This document shows positions 25,116 through 38,000 of a stretch of DNA of 64,000 bases, piece after piece. The stretch comes from Mucor racemosus. Lineage: Eukaryota > Mucoromycota > Mucoromycetes > Mucorales > Mucoraceae. A program made the translations under genes and the position numbers. The notes under the pieces were generated by a model, which did no database searches, had not been told where the DNA came from, and saw only the letters and a list, made by a program, of their open reading frames with translations. Numbering within the stretch: position 1 is the first letter of the stretch; every line of letters begins with the position of its first letter. The DNA lies in contig JAPEHQ010000009.1 in assembly GCA_027405735.1 (NCBI GenBank), positions 1,984,001 through 2,048,000 on the forward strand, read 5' to 3'.

Positions 25116-26039
25116 AATTACATACTAAAAACGCTTGATAAAAATAAAACAACCTAAATTTCAAGTGTCGCTCATAAAATATGATGCCACTTGAAATGTG
25201 AACAACGATAATAAACAAACGCTTCAATTGAACACAATAACAAACGCATGCTAAGAATATGAAATACCCTTTTTGAACCATACATGTCGTGTAGATGATA
25301 GCACCCTTGATCACGGCGCAATCAATTACACAAATGACATATATATCAAAACAGGATTCTATCCAAATTAATAATGATAATAAACAAAGATATCAATTTA
25401 GTCAACTACTCATCTATATCGTAGTTGCACTATCAATATAAATAAGATTCAAGCATATAAAAACTACCCCTTAAAAATCAAGGTTACATAAAATAGATAT
25501 AACAGAAATAAACAAAAACAACCATTTCCCAAAAGGTCGATATTGTCACACTTGACGTACAATCCCTTATGGTCAATGCTCTATACAGTTTACCCCTTAA
25601 AATATCAAATCAATAACAATGTACTCAAAACTGGAAGATTACTAAATATACATCCATTCAAGTCTGATGGTATCCAAGTTCTCCAAATCACTATAAATAC
25701 CCTCATACTTTTCAATTATTTTAACTCTTCAGAAATCTTTTGTAATAAAAACTTTAGCTGATTATAATTGTATTTCTACTGCTTTTATTTTTATATTTTT
25801 TTTATTTTAGTAAATAACATCGTAATTTACTGCAGGACTAATGTCATGCACACGGACAGAATCTATAATTCTGCACATACAACAGGCGTTTTGTTGTGCT
25901 CGTGTACAGTTTCTTTTGTTGTACCCATGTGCATATTGTTATCTTTTTAACCATATCCGTTGAGCACAACAACTCAGGCTACAGTGTGCAGCCCATCTGG
26001 GCACAATGAAATCATTATATGCAACACAAGTCGGCCGTA

Positions 26040-27345
26040 GTGTGACCAAAAAAATCGACCTAAAATCAATTGTAAAAAATTAAGCATCTAAATGAAGGCG
26101 TTAATTTTTTGTATTTACAAGAGGATAGGTCTAACTCCAAGCTACTCTGCATTTTTTGTTTCACCAAAAAATGTTGATTTTTTGTCGAGATAATCAAAAT
26201 AATAGTTAATTCACAGCTTAAGGCTTAAGGCCATATTAGCGGGGTCCCAAAATTGATTTGAAAAAATGATGGAAAAAGATTAAAAAAATAAAATTGATTA
26301 AAAGCTCATGAACTGCAAAGTTAATCGACCTAGCGTATTAAATGGTTTTTGTACAGTTTTAAATTCTGCATCCACTGAAATAAAATTCAAAAAAATGTTT
26401 TAAACAAAATTTTGCGCAAAATGCGATTGGAATTTTGAAGGTTTTTTGAAGATTCACACCACTTTTTATAATTATATATAACATATAAATAACGAAAATG
26501 TTGCGCAAAAAAATTATCTATCGAATAAGCTATTGCTGAACCTTCTAGCTGCATTTTTCGTAGAGAAAACAAAAATTGTGTCCAAACTTTTTTGAAATTC
26601 AGAATTTGGGATGAGGGTACATAAGGGGAAAATTGAAGTTAAAAACGGAAGTATCTCTTATACATATTTTTGAGGATATCTCCACGAAAAATCAATATTT
26701 TGAAGAGAACTAAATTGGATCCGAGAGAGCTCAACAAGGTTAATGACATGAATGTAAAAAAAATTACTGTTCAGTTTAACGAATATTTTGAAATCTACTA
26801 CAAAAATGTCAAAAAAATGAAAAAAAAATAAAAGTGCTCAAATTTTTTTCATACTGAAATATATTATAGAGTGCGTTAAAACAAGCAAGTTTTATTATTA
26901 AGAAGTTTTAGCATAGCTTAATGTTTTGTAAAGATATGCAGCCTCAAAGGTTTCAATTTTTAGCAGTGAAATACTTGTAAAAATCCGAAACATTAACATC
27001 TAAAACTTTATACCAACTGCAAAAAATAGGATATTTTTAGATGCTTGTTTTTGGATTAAAGCTGAACATCTCAGGTACATTGGCATATAATTTTTTCTTT
27101 GTCTTATTTAGTGAAAAAAAAAAGCTGAACAGGGATGAAAAGTTGGACCTAGTTTTTAAGGAAGACAATGAATTTTACGTGTTTTTGAGTCTTTTGTGAG
27201 ATACAAAATGAATTCAGGAACAGACAGTATAATGCGGTCAATTCATATCTTTTTTGTAGTATCTAAGGTATATCCTGAAAGTTGATTAGTATGGGATTAG
27301 CTATATAAAAGAGGGCACGCTCTACTTTTGAAGTTTGAAAACCTT
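26040..27345 (+). repeat. R1 repeat copy 3
   Basis: Collinear with the right palindrome arm but clearly diverged (many substitutions and small indels). It keeps the landmarks CATTTTTTGTTTCA, the GAACCTTCTAGCTGCATTTT block, CTCAGGTACATTGGCATATA and the tail GAGGGCACGCTC. The R1 reading frame is broken by frameshift in this copy. Confidence 0.85.
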
Positions 27346-27515
27346 GAAATTTGAAGTTTTTTCCAAAACCCATTGTAAACTGTAGCATTTTCCAAATTGC
27401 AATTATTCAAGGCGCTAAAGCAATTCAATTGTCAAATTTTTAGGTATTATATTCTTTTAAAATTATATTATAATAATCATTTTTATTTATTCTTCACAAA
27501 TCAAAAATTAGAACC

Positions 27516-30500
27516 TTAGTTCATACGTTGAGGTTGATAAAATCCGCCTTGTTGAGGAGGAGGGGGGACTCTTTTGGTTAATGGAGATGGAGCAGCAGCG
27601 TTCATGGGAGGAGGTGGGAGTGGGTTATTACGAGGAGGAGGAGGAGTCATACCCATGGGTTGTTGAGGTGGCCCACCCATAGGCTGTTGTTGTTGTTGCT
27701 GTTGATTCATCATTCCTTGAGGTGGAGCCATTGGGCGTTGTTGATACTGTTGTTGGAATTGCTGTTGGTGTTGTTGTTGTTGTTGAGGAGGAGGAATCAT
27801 ACCACGAGGAGGTCCTTGAGGTGGAGGTGGAAGATGATTAGCTTGTTGTGGTATGGGTCCACGATTCATTGGAGGTGGAGGAAATGCTCCTTGAGGTGGA
27901 GGAGGCAAACCAGAATGTTGCTGTTGTTGATGGAGTGGTTGATGTTGGTTACGAGGAGATCCAACAAAAGAAGTAGAAGATGGTTGATTAGGGAAAGGTG
28001 AAGTAACACGCTTTGTAGGAGTGGTAGCCATTTTGGGGCTCTTCATTTTCTTGGCAGCAGCAGCAATGGACATGGGAGGGTCGTTCCAAGCACCTTCAGG
28101 TTTCTTTGGTGGTGTAGAAGCTTCTTGAGTTTGAGATCTAGCAACAGGAGCAATGCCTGCAATTGGAGGAGGTGCAGGAATTGTAGGACGAACAGTTGCA
28201 GCAGCACCATAACCACTATTGTTATTGCCGTATTGATCACCACCGTAAGCGTTGTTGTTATATCCACTGTTAGTATTATTGTAGCTACTGTAATTGTTGG
28301 TTTGGTTGTAGCCGTAAGATGGAGTAGCTGTTGTGTTTGTAGCAGTAGTAGCTTGAGGTGCGTAGGCATTGGTGGGTGCTCCAGTTGCAGTAGCTGGTGC
28401 ATATGAATGAGTTGTTGGAGCAGCTGTGGGGGTGTAAGCATTTGTAGCAGCATAATTATTAGTAGCAGCAGTAGATGCGGTGGGGGCATATGTATTGCTA
28501 ATGGGTGCATAACTATTAGATGCTAATGGAGAACGAACAGGTGCATAAGATGTTTGTTGTTGTTGTTGCTGAGGAATAGTAGAAGGCTGATAAGACTGAT
28601 ACCCTTGTTGTTGTTGTTGTTGTTGGTATTGAGGTTGATTATAGGTATGTTGAGTTTGTGCTGGCTGAGCTTGAGCTTGAGTTTCAGCAGCAAATGCAGC
28701 AGCCTTGGTAACAATTGCCTTGCTTTCAAATGGCATGACGGGTTGAGCAAACTGGCTAGCAACACTAACAGGACAAGCTTGATATACACGATCACGAACA
28801 ACAGAAAGTTTATCAAAAGTAGCCTTACGATAAACAAGAGGAGTCAAGCTCAAGTAAGTCAAAGCAGTTGTCAATTTACCCTGATCTGCCAAAAGTTCAG
28901 CATATTCACAATATTTGTCATACAAAGGAGATAAGGGATATTCGTAAGACATCTTGGTTTCAGAAGTCTCAAAGAGATCAGGATCTTCAAATGAAATAAC
29001 CTTACGGAAAATAGTAACCTTTTCAATCAAATGTTGAAGACTTGTAGCCTTGACATCATCAGAGGCATCCTTTTGTTGCACTTCTTCCTCTTGTTCAGTA
29101 ATCCAAATACGAGAAACCTTTTCAAGGTTACCAGCAGCAAGGTAGCAAAGAGTAGCATGTCGTCTGAACTCCTTTGCATTTTCAGGTTCGTTACTGGAAC
29201 TCCAACCTTCTTCAAGGCGAGCACCCAATGCTTCACAAAGAGGTCTAAAATCTTCAGCCTTTGCAAATGTACATAAAACTACAATAACAGAGGTCCATTC
29301 TTCCAAAGAAACACTAGCGACAATGGAATTCAAATCCTCATCAATAATGCTTTCTAATAAGCGTAAATAAGATGTGGATTTAGATTGACGCTTGAAATAA
29401 GCTTGTTGAGTTCTAGCGAGGAGATCTCCACCACCACAGATGGCAAATAATAATGCATCAGAAAGTCTATCTGTTGAAAGACAAACATTGACGGCCGATT
29501 CAAAATCGCCCAAAACAACTGCACGAGTAATTAAACGGTCTGTTTCTGAGCTACCTTCGGCGTAAAGTTGAAGTGGTTCGTGAGTTATAGCTGATCTCAA
29601 TGCATTGGCGGCAGCTGCAGCAGCGCTAATGCCTCCATCATCTTGTTGGGTTTCTGTAGGTTGTTCAGCAACATTGCTATCAGATTGAATCAAGAAATCA
29701 TCTCCAGCATCGTCGCCACTAAAGAGACCTGAAGCAGAATTATCAACATCATCGGGCTTTGAGTCCTTGAGTTCAGGGATAACCTCACCCTCTTCTGTAG
29801 TAGCAGGTTCTTCTTTCTCTTCCTCTTTCTTTTCTTCTTCTGAAGATGTTGCAACTTGCTCTTCTGTAGCAGCAGTAGCATCGGCATTTTCGGGGCTAGT
29901 AGCAGTTTCTTCTTCTTTTTCATTTAATCCCTTCTTACCAGCAGTAGCCTTAGCAACAGCGGCAATCACTTCTGATTTCTGGAATCCAAGGTAATTCATC
30001 AATTGTTCTCTAGCATCAGCAGCCAAAAGAGTTTTGATAACTTCCCAGCTTTCCTTTTCATCTTTTTCCACTGACTGTTGTACGCGTTCTTCTACGAGTT
30101 GCTCAACACTTTGTTGTTCCAAAGCAGTTTCCAATTCTACGGAGCGTTGAACAGTATCCTTATCAGTAACAATAGCATTAATGCTGACAGTACGAGAAAC
30201 GGATTGTGGGGCTGGTGCTTGACCTGGAGGTAATGCAGCGGCAGCTTGAATAGCAGCTTGACCAGCCTTATTATTGAAAGAAACTAATTTACCGCCAAAA
30301 CCAAAGGTTGCGCCTACGGGGCAACGAAGCCATTTGGGAGGATGTCTAAGGGCAAATGCCGATGATGAGGTAGAAGTGGTGGTTGCAGCAGCTGCGTTCA
30401 ATGCAGCGGAAAATGGATCATCATCAGTAACAGTTGCAGCATTCTTTGAAGTTTCTTCTGATTCAGAAGTAGCAGAAGAGTTTTGAAGTGAATAAACACC

Positions 30501-31684
30501 AATTTTTCCATCAAATGAAGCAGAAGCCAAAAGGTCAGGATTACGAGGACACCATTCAGTTTGAAATGTCCAATTAGTATCCTGGGCCAATTCACCCAAC
30601 AATTCTCCAGAATTGGGATTCCAGATAAGAGTCTTACAATCCTTACCACAAGACATTAATAAATCTGAATCTTGACGACACCAAGATACACCCAAAACAC
30701 CCTTTGAATGACCAGCCAAGGTCTTTTCAGGAGAGTGAGCATGACGAAGATCCCAAAGTGTAATCACTGGGTTCGAATCATCTTCAGATGCAGTTACTAA
30801 TTGTGTAGCCTACAGCAATTCAATGTTAAAGATGTATAAATGAATATATAAATCAAATGTAAAATCGTACCACATCAGGATGCCAAACAACGGAAGAAAT
30901 ACTTCTACGACTAGCATTGATGCCACCTGTATTAGGGGCAGAAAGAGTCATGACTTCTTTACGGTTACGAAGATCCCAAACAACAGTATGGCCGGTTGAA
31001 GATGAAGTAGCTAAAATGTGTTGTACTTGACCATTCCATCCTACACTGGTAATATCATCTAATTTTTGAGATTTTTGGCCAGGCGTATAAGGTGTATCAG
31101 GCTTGGTAAGATCCCAAATGTATACTTCATTATTACTGCCAGCTGAAGCCAATAGATTATGCTGAAATTTATTGAAATCAAGACCACGAATCTGACCTGT
31201 ATGTGTGGGATTGGCTAGAATTTTGGCCTCTTCATCGCTTTTTGTTTTTGCATTATATTAGACATAGTTTATCAATACTAAATATGTAATTCTACCTTTT
31301 GCCGTCAATAATTTTGCTAGGATCCCAAAGTGATAATTCGCCATTTTCCAAACCACCAGCAATGATACCATAAGGGCTTGAGGAAGATACATTTCCCCAA
31401 ACTAATTTATTGAATCTACACATGTTGATTGATTAGATAAAAAAGCTTGATCAATCATAAATGTTATGTATATATTACCTTGATGGGCTAGCAATTTTAC
31501 CAGCAGACTCAATACAATTAGATGAGGAGGACAGATCGAGTCTAAACAACTCAAGCTCTGACGCGTTGGAAAAGGAATCATCTAGAGCACCAGCAGCTGT
31601 ACCTGCGGCGATAAGTGGAGCTTGCTGTCCTGGACTCCAAGCAAAGACAGCCGTTCTATTAATTTCATCAAGTCTCTTTACCAT
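27516..31684 (-). CDS. SEC31: COPII outer-coat protein Sec31
   Basis: Four exons (31684-31479, 31415-31296, 31237-30871, 30809-27516) encode about 1328 aa. The N-terminus [19 protein letters not shown] and [20 protein letters not shown] are typical of Sec31. A WD40 propeller runs to about residue 345 ([45 protein letters not shown]). An acidic Glu-rich linker and an alpha-solenoid region ([20 protein letters not shown]) follow. The last 450 residues are rich in Pro, Gln, Tyr and Asn with poly-Gln and poly-Pro runs, the expected disordered part that touches Sec23/Sar1. With Sec13 it forms the cage of vesicles leaving the ER. It is divergent from the gene at 32016. Confidence 0.94.
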
Positions 31685-32015
31685 TCTTTTTTTCTCTAGA
31701 AAATCTGATTTAGAGCTACGTTACTATGGAAACCTGTTGGTTTTTATTACCTAGCAACCGATTAATGTATTAAAAAAAAGCTAAAAGAAAAAAGAGAGCG
31801 TTACATTGATACGTGTTGGCTTCTCCAAAGGTCAACTGAGTACTAAATGGTGTCGTCACATCGGTTGTGGAGGATGCAACGCAGGACAAACAATGTCAAT
31901 TGGCTTCTTTATAGTTTGTTTAATTAGTATTAGCATTAGTTTATTAATTTTGGTCGATATAACTCTCTCTAGTATTGAAGAAAAGATTAAAATCCAGTTA
32001 ATTTGTAATTGAAAA
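31685..32015. promoter_or_regulatory. shared divergent promoter, SEC31 / unknown gene, with two X-box-like sites
   Basis: A 331-bp gap between divergent ATGs. GTTACTATGGAAAC (31720-31733) is close to the RFX palindrome GTTACCATGGAAAC, and ATTACCTAGCAAC (31746-31758) is one base from the X-box form GTTACCTAGCAAC apart from its first base. The two sit within 40 bp. RFX/Crt1 binding is inferred from sequence only. Confidence 0.35.
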
Positions 32016-32866
32016 ATGTCAGTTTTGAGTACATTTTTTCGATATGACAGTAGTGAAGAGGGTTTACAGTGAGTAGATGCTTCTTATTTAGTTGAGCAAA
32101 GACCAATAGTTCATGTAGGTCTATTATCGCAATGATATTGGATACACTGAAGAAACGCTCAGGAGAAATGTCAAATGTAGATTCATCAAATTCCACAGAT
32201 CCCTGGGCTCTTGTCATTGCCAAAGACGATGAATTTATCAAAAATGGACTATCTAAACGATTTTATCAAAAGCCAGATGATCGGACGTGGTTTGATTCAA
32301 TTCAAATATGGTAAAAAAAGACCATTATATACATGTACGATTTTTTGTTTTTGCTAATTGAGAAAGATTTTAGCCGTATTGATGCTGTGAATCAATTAAA
32401 AACCAAATTATGTTCATTACATGTGCCTGTTCAAGATCAAAAAAACGACATTTTAGATATAATTGAATATGAGAAATATGGCCAAGCACCAAGCATGGTT
32501 ATAGTCATTGATTTGATTGATTATTTGGCAATAGATTCATCACAAAATGAACTGCAATACTTGGCTACAAGGTAAAAAAAAATTTTTTTTCTCTCAAGGT
32601 ATGACACAAATGACTAAAGACGCTGTTGTGGAACCAATGAAAAAAAAAATAGTTTCAATGAATTAAGCAATTTGTTGGCTTGTCTCTTGGAATCTTGTAT
32701 CTACTTGAGTACAAAGAATGGAGTCAATATGAATCATTTCATTGAATTACTTTTAACAGATTCTTTACCCTCAAATGTTGACGAAATGACAAATACTTTT
32801 CAACAATCTTACACTACAAAGCTATACCAAATTTTAGACTATTACTTAGACCATGTATATTCATAG
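32016..32866 (+). CDS. unrecognised small protein with Walker-B-like strand
   Basis: Four exons (32016-32068, 32119-32310, 32374-32571, 32653-32866) keep one frame and give about 218 aa. The first exon encodes only 17 complete codons. A hydrophobic strand ending in acidic residues (SMVIVIDLIDYLAID, about residue 130) looks like a Walker B strand of a RecA-type fold. No Walker A motif is visible. The rest is predicted helical. Size and layout could fit a Rad51-paralogue-like or Swsap1/Psy3-like factor, but that is a guess. The X-box-like sites in its promoter would suit a DNA-damage gene. I do not recognise the family. Confidence 0.7.
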
Positions 32867-33018
32867 TTATAAAAAGGAGCGGATAACTCGGAAGCGCTGC
32901 TTGTAGCTTATCGAGCCAATTAGAGTTTTGTAAAATGATAATCTTTTCGTCTGCATCTTTTGACAAGGGACCACCACAGTCTCAAATAGAGTTGGAGCGC
33001 CGGTATAGCCTTGAACAG

Positions 33019-33026
33019 TATAAATA
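33019..33026 (+). promoter_or_regulatory. TATA box of the bZIP gene
   Basis: TATAAATA, 80 bp upstream of the bZIP ATG at 33106. No ATG lies between about 33045 and the start codon, so a leader beginning there would lack upstream ORFs. Confidence 0.5.
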
Positions 33027-33105
33027 AACGTCAAATCAAAAATTCTTGCTTTTTACTCTTCTAATTTATTTATTATTCCCATACAAAAAACATTTATTAT
33101 ATAAA

Positions 33106-33799
33106 ATGAACTCTTCAAATACATCAAATAATAACTTGGACCTTATTAACCTTGATTCTTTGGATGATTGGTTAGAAAGTGATCTTCGTCAATCTGGTAT
33201 TATATTGCCCGCTAAGCAAAATGACAAGCCTATGACTCCTACTACTCCTGCTCAAATCTTAATGGCTTCTCCTCCAATTTCTGAATGTACACCTCGTATG
33301 GACCCTTTACTTGAGTTGTCTACACCACAAATCAAGTATGAACCTCTCTCTCCTATGGAAACACCTAAAATTGAACCTCAAGACATTTGCAATAACACAA
33401 GAACCTCAATTGATATACAACCATTTATTAAGGCTCTTTCGTTATTGAGCTCAATTCAACATCAAGACAAACAACAACAAGCACAACAACAAGCACAACA
33501 ACAACACAAGCGTGAAAGAAGTGAATCAATAGATGAAGATCAGCCTCATGATATGGTAGCTTTGAAACGACAAAGAAATACTGATGCAGCAAGAAGATCT
33601 CGTCAACGTAAGGCTATGAAGATGGATACTTTAGAAAAGCGTGTTATGGATTTGGAAGCAGAGAATGAACGTTTAAGGTTACGTGCTGCAGTTGCTGAGA
33701 GTGAGCGTGCCAACATTGAAGCCAAAGAAAAGAGAAGTAGAGTTAGGATTTTAGAATTGGAAAGACAACTTGCCGATACTCATAGAACATATTTACGAC

Positions 33800-33833
<34 letters not shown>

Positions 33834-33867
33834 AGAATCAACGACAGCAATGGCAGTAAAGGTTTAA
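33106..33867 (+). CDS. bZIP transcription factor, GCN4/CPC1-like
   Basis: Single exon, 253 aa. The ATG at 33106 is preferred over an in-frame one at 33046 because the added residues lie downstream of the TATA box in what should be leader. The N-terminal half is Ser/Thr/Pro-rich with acidic motifs (LDSLDDWLESDL), as in an activation domain. A Gln/Ala run precedes the DNA-binding region. The basic region LKRQRNTDAARRSRQRK matches the GCN4 class (NxxAARRSR), followed by a leucine-zipper heptad series (LEKRVMDLEAENERLRL). A run of nine Asn lies near the C-terminus. Amino-acid starvation control is inferred from the class. It lies upstream of the hairpin array at 34249. Confidence 0.88.
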
Positions 33868-34248
33868 TACTTGGATATTGACACACATACACACACATAC
33901 ACCCTTATTTATATATAGTCATCACTCTCTTTCTTGCACCTTCATTTTTATTTTTTTCTTTTTTGGTTGTTCATATCAATTTTTTTGTGTTGATATTTGA
34001 AACAATAACAATACTCTAATGCGATAAACTATTTACAAACTCAAGAAGGTTGTGAACTATCGCACCTTCTTAACCTCACACACAAAGGCGTGTACCCCAT
34101 GACTTAATAGTGTCGAAAAAATGTTTTTTTTCATGGCTCTTTTTATAGATTGGTCTTCTCGCTAACCCCTTTTTTATATGCTTCTCTTTTTATGACAGTT
34201 TTACTAACTAGATTGATTTTTTATATTCTATTGTAGGGTGCTTCTTTT

Positions 34249-34988
34249 TGTTTTAATGAGAAAAGAAACATAAAGATAATTCTCTTCTGGTTCTTTATGT
34301 TTTAATGAGAAAAGAAACATTTAGATAAATCTTGCCGGTTCTTTTAATGTTTTAATGAGAAAAGAAGCATTCAAAGATACATCTTCTGGTCTTTTTTTTT
34401 TAATAATGTTTTAATGAGAAAATAAGCATTTAAAAAGAAAAAGTAGTTCTTCTGGTTCTTTTAATGTTTTAATGAGAAAAGAAGCATTTAAAAGATACAT
34501 CTCTGTAGGTTCTTTGACATGTTTTAATGAGAAAATAAACATGGAAAAGATATTGGTTCTTTATCTGCTTTAATGAGAAAATAAGCAATAAGGATAATTC
34601 TCTGTAGGTTCTTGACATGTTTTAATGAGAAAATAAGCATGGAAAGATATTGGTCCTTTATAATGTTTTAATGAGAAAAAAAGCATTTTAAAGGTAGTTC
34701 TCTCTCTCTGTAGGTTCTTGACATGTTTTAATGAGAAAATAAACATGGAAAGAAATAGGTTCTTTAGATGTTTTAATGAGAAAAGAAGCATTTAAAGATT
34801 GTTCTCTCTTTAGGTTCTTGACATGTTTTAATGAGAAAATAAGCATGGAAAGATATAGGTTCTTTATTTGTTTTAATGAGAAAATAAACATTAAAGAAAA
34901 TCTCTGTAGGTTCTTGACATGTTCTAATGAGAAAATGAACGTGAAGAGATGTTGGTTCTTTACATGTTTTAATGAGAAAATAAACATT
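34249..34988 (+). repeat. array of 15 short hairpin units (minisatellite)
   Basis: Fifteen units, 43-60 bp apart, each with the invariant core TAATGAGAAAA flanked by complementary arms (ATGTTT before, AAACAT or AAGCAT after). Cores start near 34254, 34303, 34353, 34411, 34469, 34525, 34571, 34622, 34668, 34728, 34773, 34828, 34873, 34924 and 34969. Spacers share GGTTCTT. Arm changes keep pairing in several units. Short open frames on both strands shift between units, so a coding role is unlikely. It starts about 380 bp after the bZIP stop codon. Confidence 0.88.
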
Positions 34989-35020
34989 AAAGATGGCCCT
35001 GTCTTGTTGGTTTATATATA

Positions 35021-38000
35021 GGTATTAGATTTTTTCAATTTATAATAAAATTTTACTTGTTTTTGATCATAGGCTTCAGCGTGCATCCCAATAACGAACG
35101 ATATTACATGTCAATCAATCAGCAACATGTACACCAACAAAATCGATCAACAACGCTATAGCATATCAGTTAACCAGCAACGATGCACACATCAACTAAT
35201 TCATCAGAACATGTAAACTTGTCAGTATTGAAGCTAAACACCATCAACTTTCAGTATACGATTTTCTATTACATTAGTGTTTTTCTTTTTCAATTCGATA
35301 ATCTAAATGTTTCTTGGCATCCTTGAACCATCTTAATCAATCAACGATTTTTTTTTCTTTTTTTTTTTTTTTTTTTTTTGACACGGTGGAATTGTACGTT
35401 TATCATTTTCAAACAATTTGGATGCCTCCAGTCTTGATTGGTTTCATTTGAGTCGATTACTTGATATTGAAAGAGTCATTTTGCGTTTTAAAGTTTGAAT
35501 CAAGGTCCGAAATTTCCTTGTTGCGATTGCTTGTTTCGTGTATATATACTATTCGATGCCTCTTTTTTTTTTTTTTTGCATATTTGATATCAAAAAACAA
35601 TCAAAGTATAGGCTTGTTATTTTAATGAAAAATTAACATAAAAAGCAAAACGTCAAAAAGTTTATATTCAAAAAAAGTAAGAAAGATGATAGTTGAGGTT
35701 TACATTGCGGAGATTCCACGTTACATCTAAAAATTCTGTTCTAATACATAAACCCGAATATGCATGCTCAAATTAAAACGTTAAACTCATTAAAATGATA
35801 GGAACTGATCGTATCCTTGTCAATCTAAAATCCGAACATTTGAGTAAACTGCATAGCTTTCCAGAAGCATTAAAAGAAAATTGTATCCCATATGATGAAT
35901 GAATAAGCTATCTACAATCCCTCAGAAAAACGAAATGAGGCTTATAAATAAGAGGAACTAGATTCAAGGTCGAAACTTTATGTTGTTGTTACATATTATT
36001 CCCCACCCAGATGCATTTACCGAATAGGAAAAGGTATTTTATCCCTTATCACAATACTATGTCTATTTGGAAAAGCGATCCTCTATTAGGGAAGGTATAT
36101 CCCATTTTAACATCCATAAAAATATAACCAACAATAGACAGTCTCTTTCCCCCTCTCCATTACTTATCACAATCTTTGTGTGCCTTTTCCTATCTTTTAG
36201 TAGAGGATACACAAAAAAATAACTCAAAACTATGAAAAAATTTATAAGAAAAATGTACTCAGTGCCTAAATCTAACTTGATTACTATTCTCAGGAAGCAC
36301 GTTTTGATTTAACAAATCTGACAGACGAAAATCCAACGGCTGATTTTCTCACGATTACAATTTTCTCTCTATTCTTCTGAAAATTGAAACCTTGGATGGA
36401 ATATTTGCCTGTGACCTCACATGGTCCCAAATGTGATACCGTGTTGTCACCCCATTCTTAAATTGAGTCAATAAGATTACTTTAAATATTGTAAACATTT
36501 GATAAAGTAAGTGAGAAGAACCTGTTTCGTTGTGAAATCATCTGTAACCACCATTTAATGAGAGCACTACCATATCATTGTAGCAATTTTGGTATTTTCA
36601 AAGCTATATCCCCACACAGCTTCTTTTTGATCGATATAATATAAAAATATCCCATTTTTTGGTTTAAAAAAATTATATATAATACCCAACATGGTTTGAA
36701 ATTATATTAATAGGCTTTCGAAGTTTTACTTGATTTATAAGTTCTTTAAAAATTCTAAAAGCATGTATTCTTCATGCAAAAGCTGTAGCCCAAAAATACT
36801 GAAAAAACCGATTATTTAAAACTCCGCGATATCACATTTTACTTCGAAGCGTTGTTTTATGCATATTTATTACATTTAAATTATACATATGTTTTTATTT
36901 GACATCTTAAATAAACGTATGCATTTTTTATTTGGAATCTTAAATACATGTATGCATTTTTTTATTTATTCACAATGAAATTGTTTATATAAAATGCCCA
37001 TTCAGAATGATATATAATGTTCAATAGAATTATTGATATCCTAAATAATGATATACCCTAGTAATTTAATTATGTTATTGAACACTTTTCTGGTTTTCGA
37101 TTGCTTAAAAGTTTTTAAACATGCAATTTGCTATTCAATATGAAGATATTATTATTGCATTGCTTGCTGCTGCTCAGATTTATTTTAAAGTCCGATCCAT
37201 TTTTCTCGAATTTTCTGTATTTTTTTGTACATTTCAAAGAGTTTTTTTCTAGTGTATCTTCTATAATTAATTATGTTTTCTTAGATTGAACAATATTTCA
37301 GACAAATGAAATAACGGCAAGTATTTTTTGTTTTGTAAAAATCGCTCTCAGTGCTCCGCAAAATAAAAATTAGTATAGTACTATATACTTATGGAGAGGC
37401 ATCCAGCCATAAACTTGCGCAACTGTATAATAAGAATAACTCAAATTTGAGTTGAAATTTACGAAATGTATTATATGTGTACTTGGATAGAGTCTATTAT
37501 ATCAGAGAGCCAAATAATGTTTTTTGCGAATTGATGAAATCTGGAAACTTGGCCGTGGAAATGCAAAGCTTTTCTTCAGGGCAACTGAATATTAACAAAC
37601 TTTACAGCCTCTGCTGCTTCGAGTATATTTATATATCAAGCCAATGTTTATTAAAAACTAATTTATGGTGGTTTTACATGATATTTCTTAATTGTAGGCC
37701 AGTTTTAAAGAAATTACATGCTATGCATCGTGTTTCACAGATGTTACTTTGCACCAAGTACATTGTAAGTTCAGGGAACTGCTACCATACTTTTAATATA
37801 CCTTTTTTATTTTAGATTTTAGTGATTTATGTCTCTCTCTTTTTTTTTTTCATGGCCAAATCATACAAAAAGAAGGAAAAAAAAGAAAGACAAGAAAGTT
37901 TCTGTAATTCCACTTTGTGTATTAATGTTTAATTGCTTCAATTTATTGAAAGGGTCACGCCCTCATTCTTGATGTTCCAGATTTTCAACATTAATGGTTA

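Larger units (their letters stand above)
20781..26039. other. 5.2-kb gene-poor AT-rich region
   Basis: No exon set with convincing codon use or splice sites. Open frames here are short and lack recognisable motifs. It contains a diverged repeat (R2) around 21430-21900 and a 47-bp direct duplication at 25021-25115. Confidence 0.5.

Noticed and set aside
28043..28510. Leu/His-rich minus frame inside SEC31
   Set aside because: Out-of-frame shadow of the low-complexity Pro/Gln/Tyr region of SEC31.
32879..33105. uORF control of the GCN4-like bZIP gene
   Set aside because: No ATG lies in the short leader expected after the TATA box at 33019, so GCN4-type uORF regulation is not supported.
34570..34987. 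Open frames with repeated FSLKHVKN- or CFNEKIN-type peptides in the array
   Set aside because: Unit lengths are not multiples of three and frames shift from unit to unit, so these are by-products of the hairpin repeat.
34249..34988. CRISPR-like repeat-spacer array
   Set aside because: Spacers are similar to each other and vary in length, the core lies in a hairpin, and the setting is clearly eukaryotic.
37477..37815. 112-codon open frame
   Set aside because: No ATG-led coding signal with known motifs, biased AT-rich composition, no splice partners. Treated as chance.
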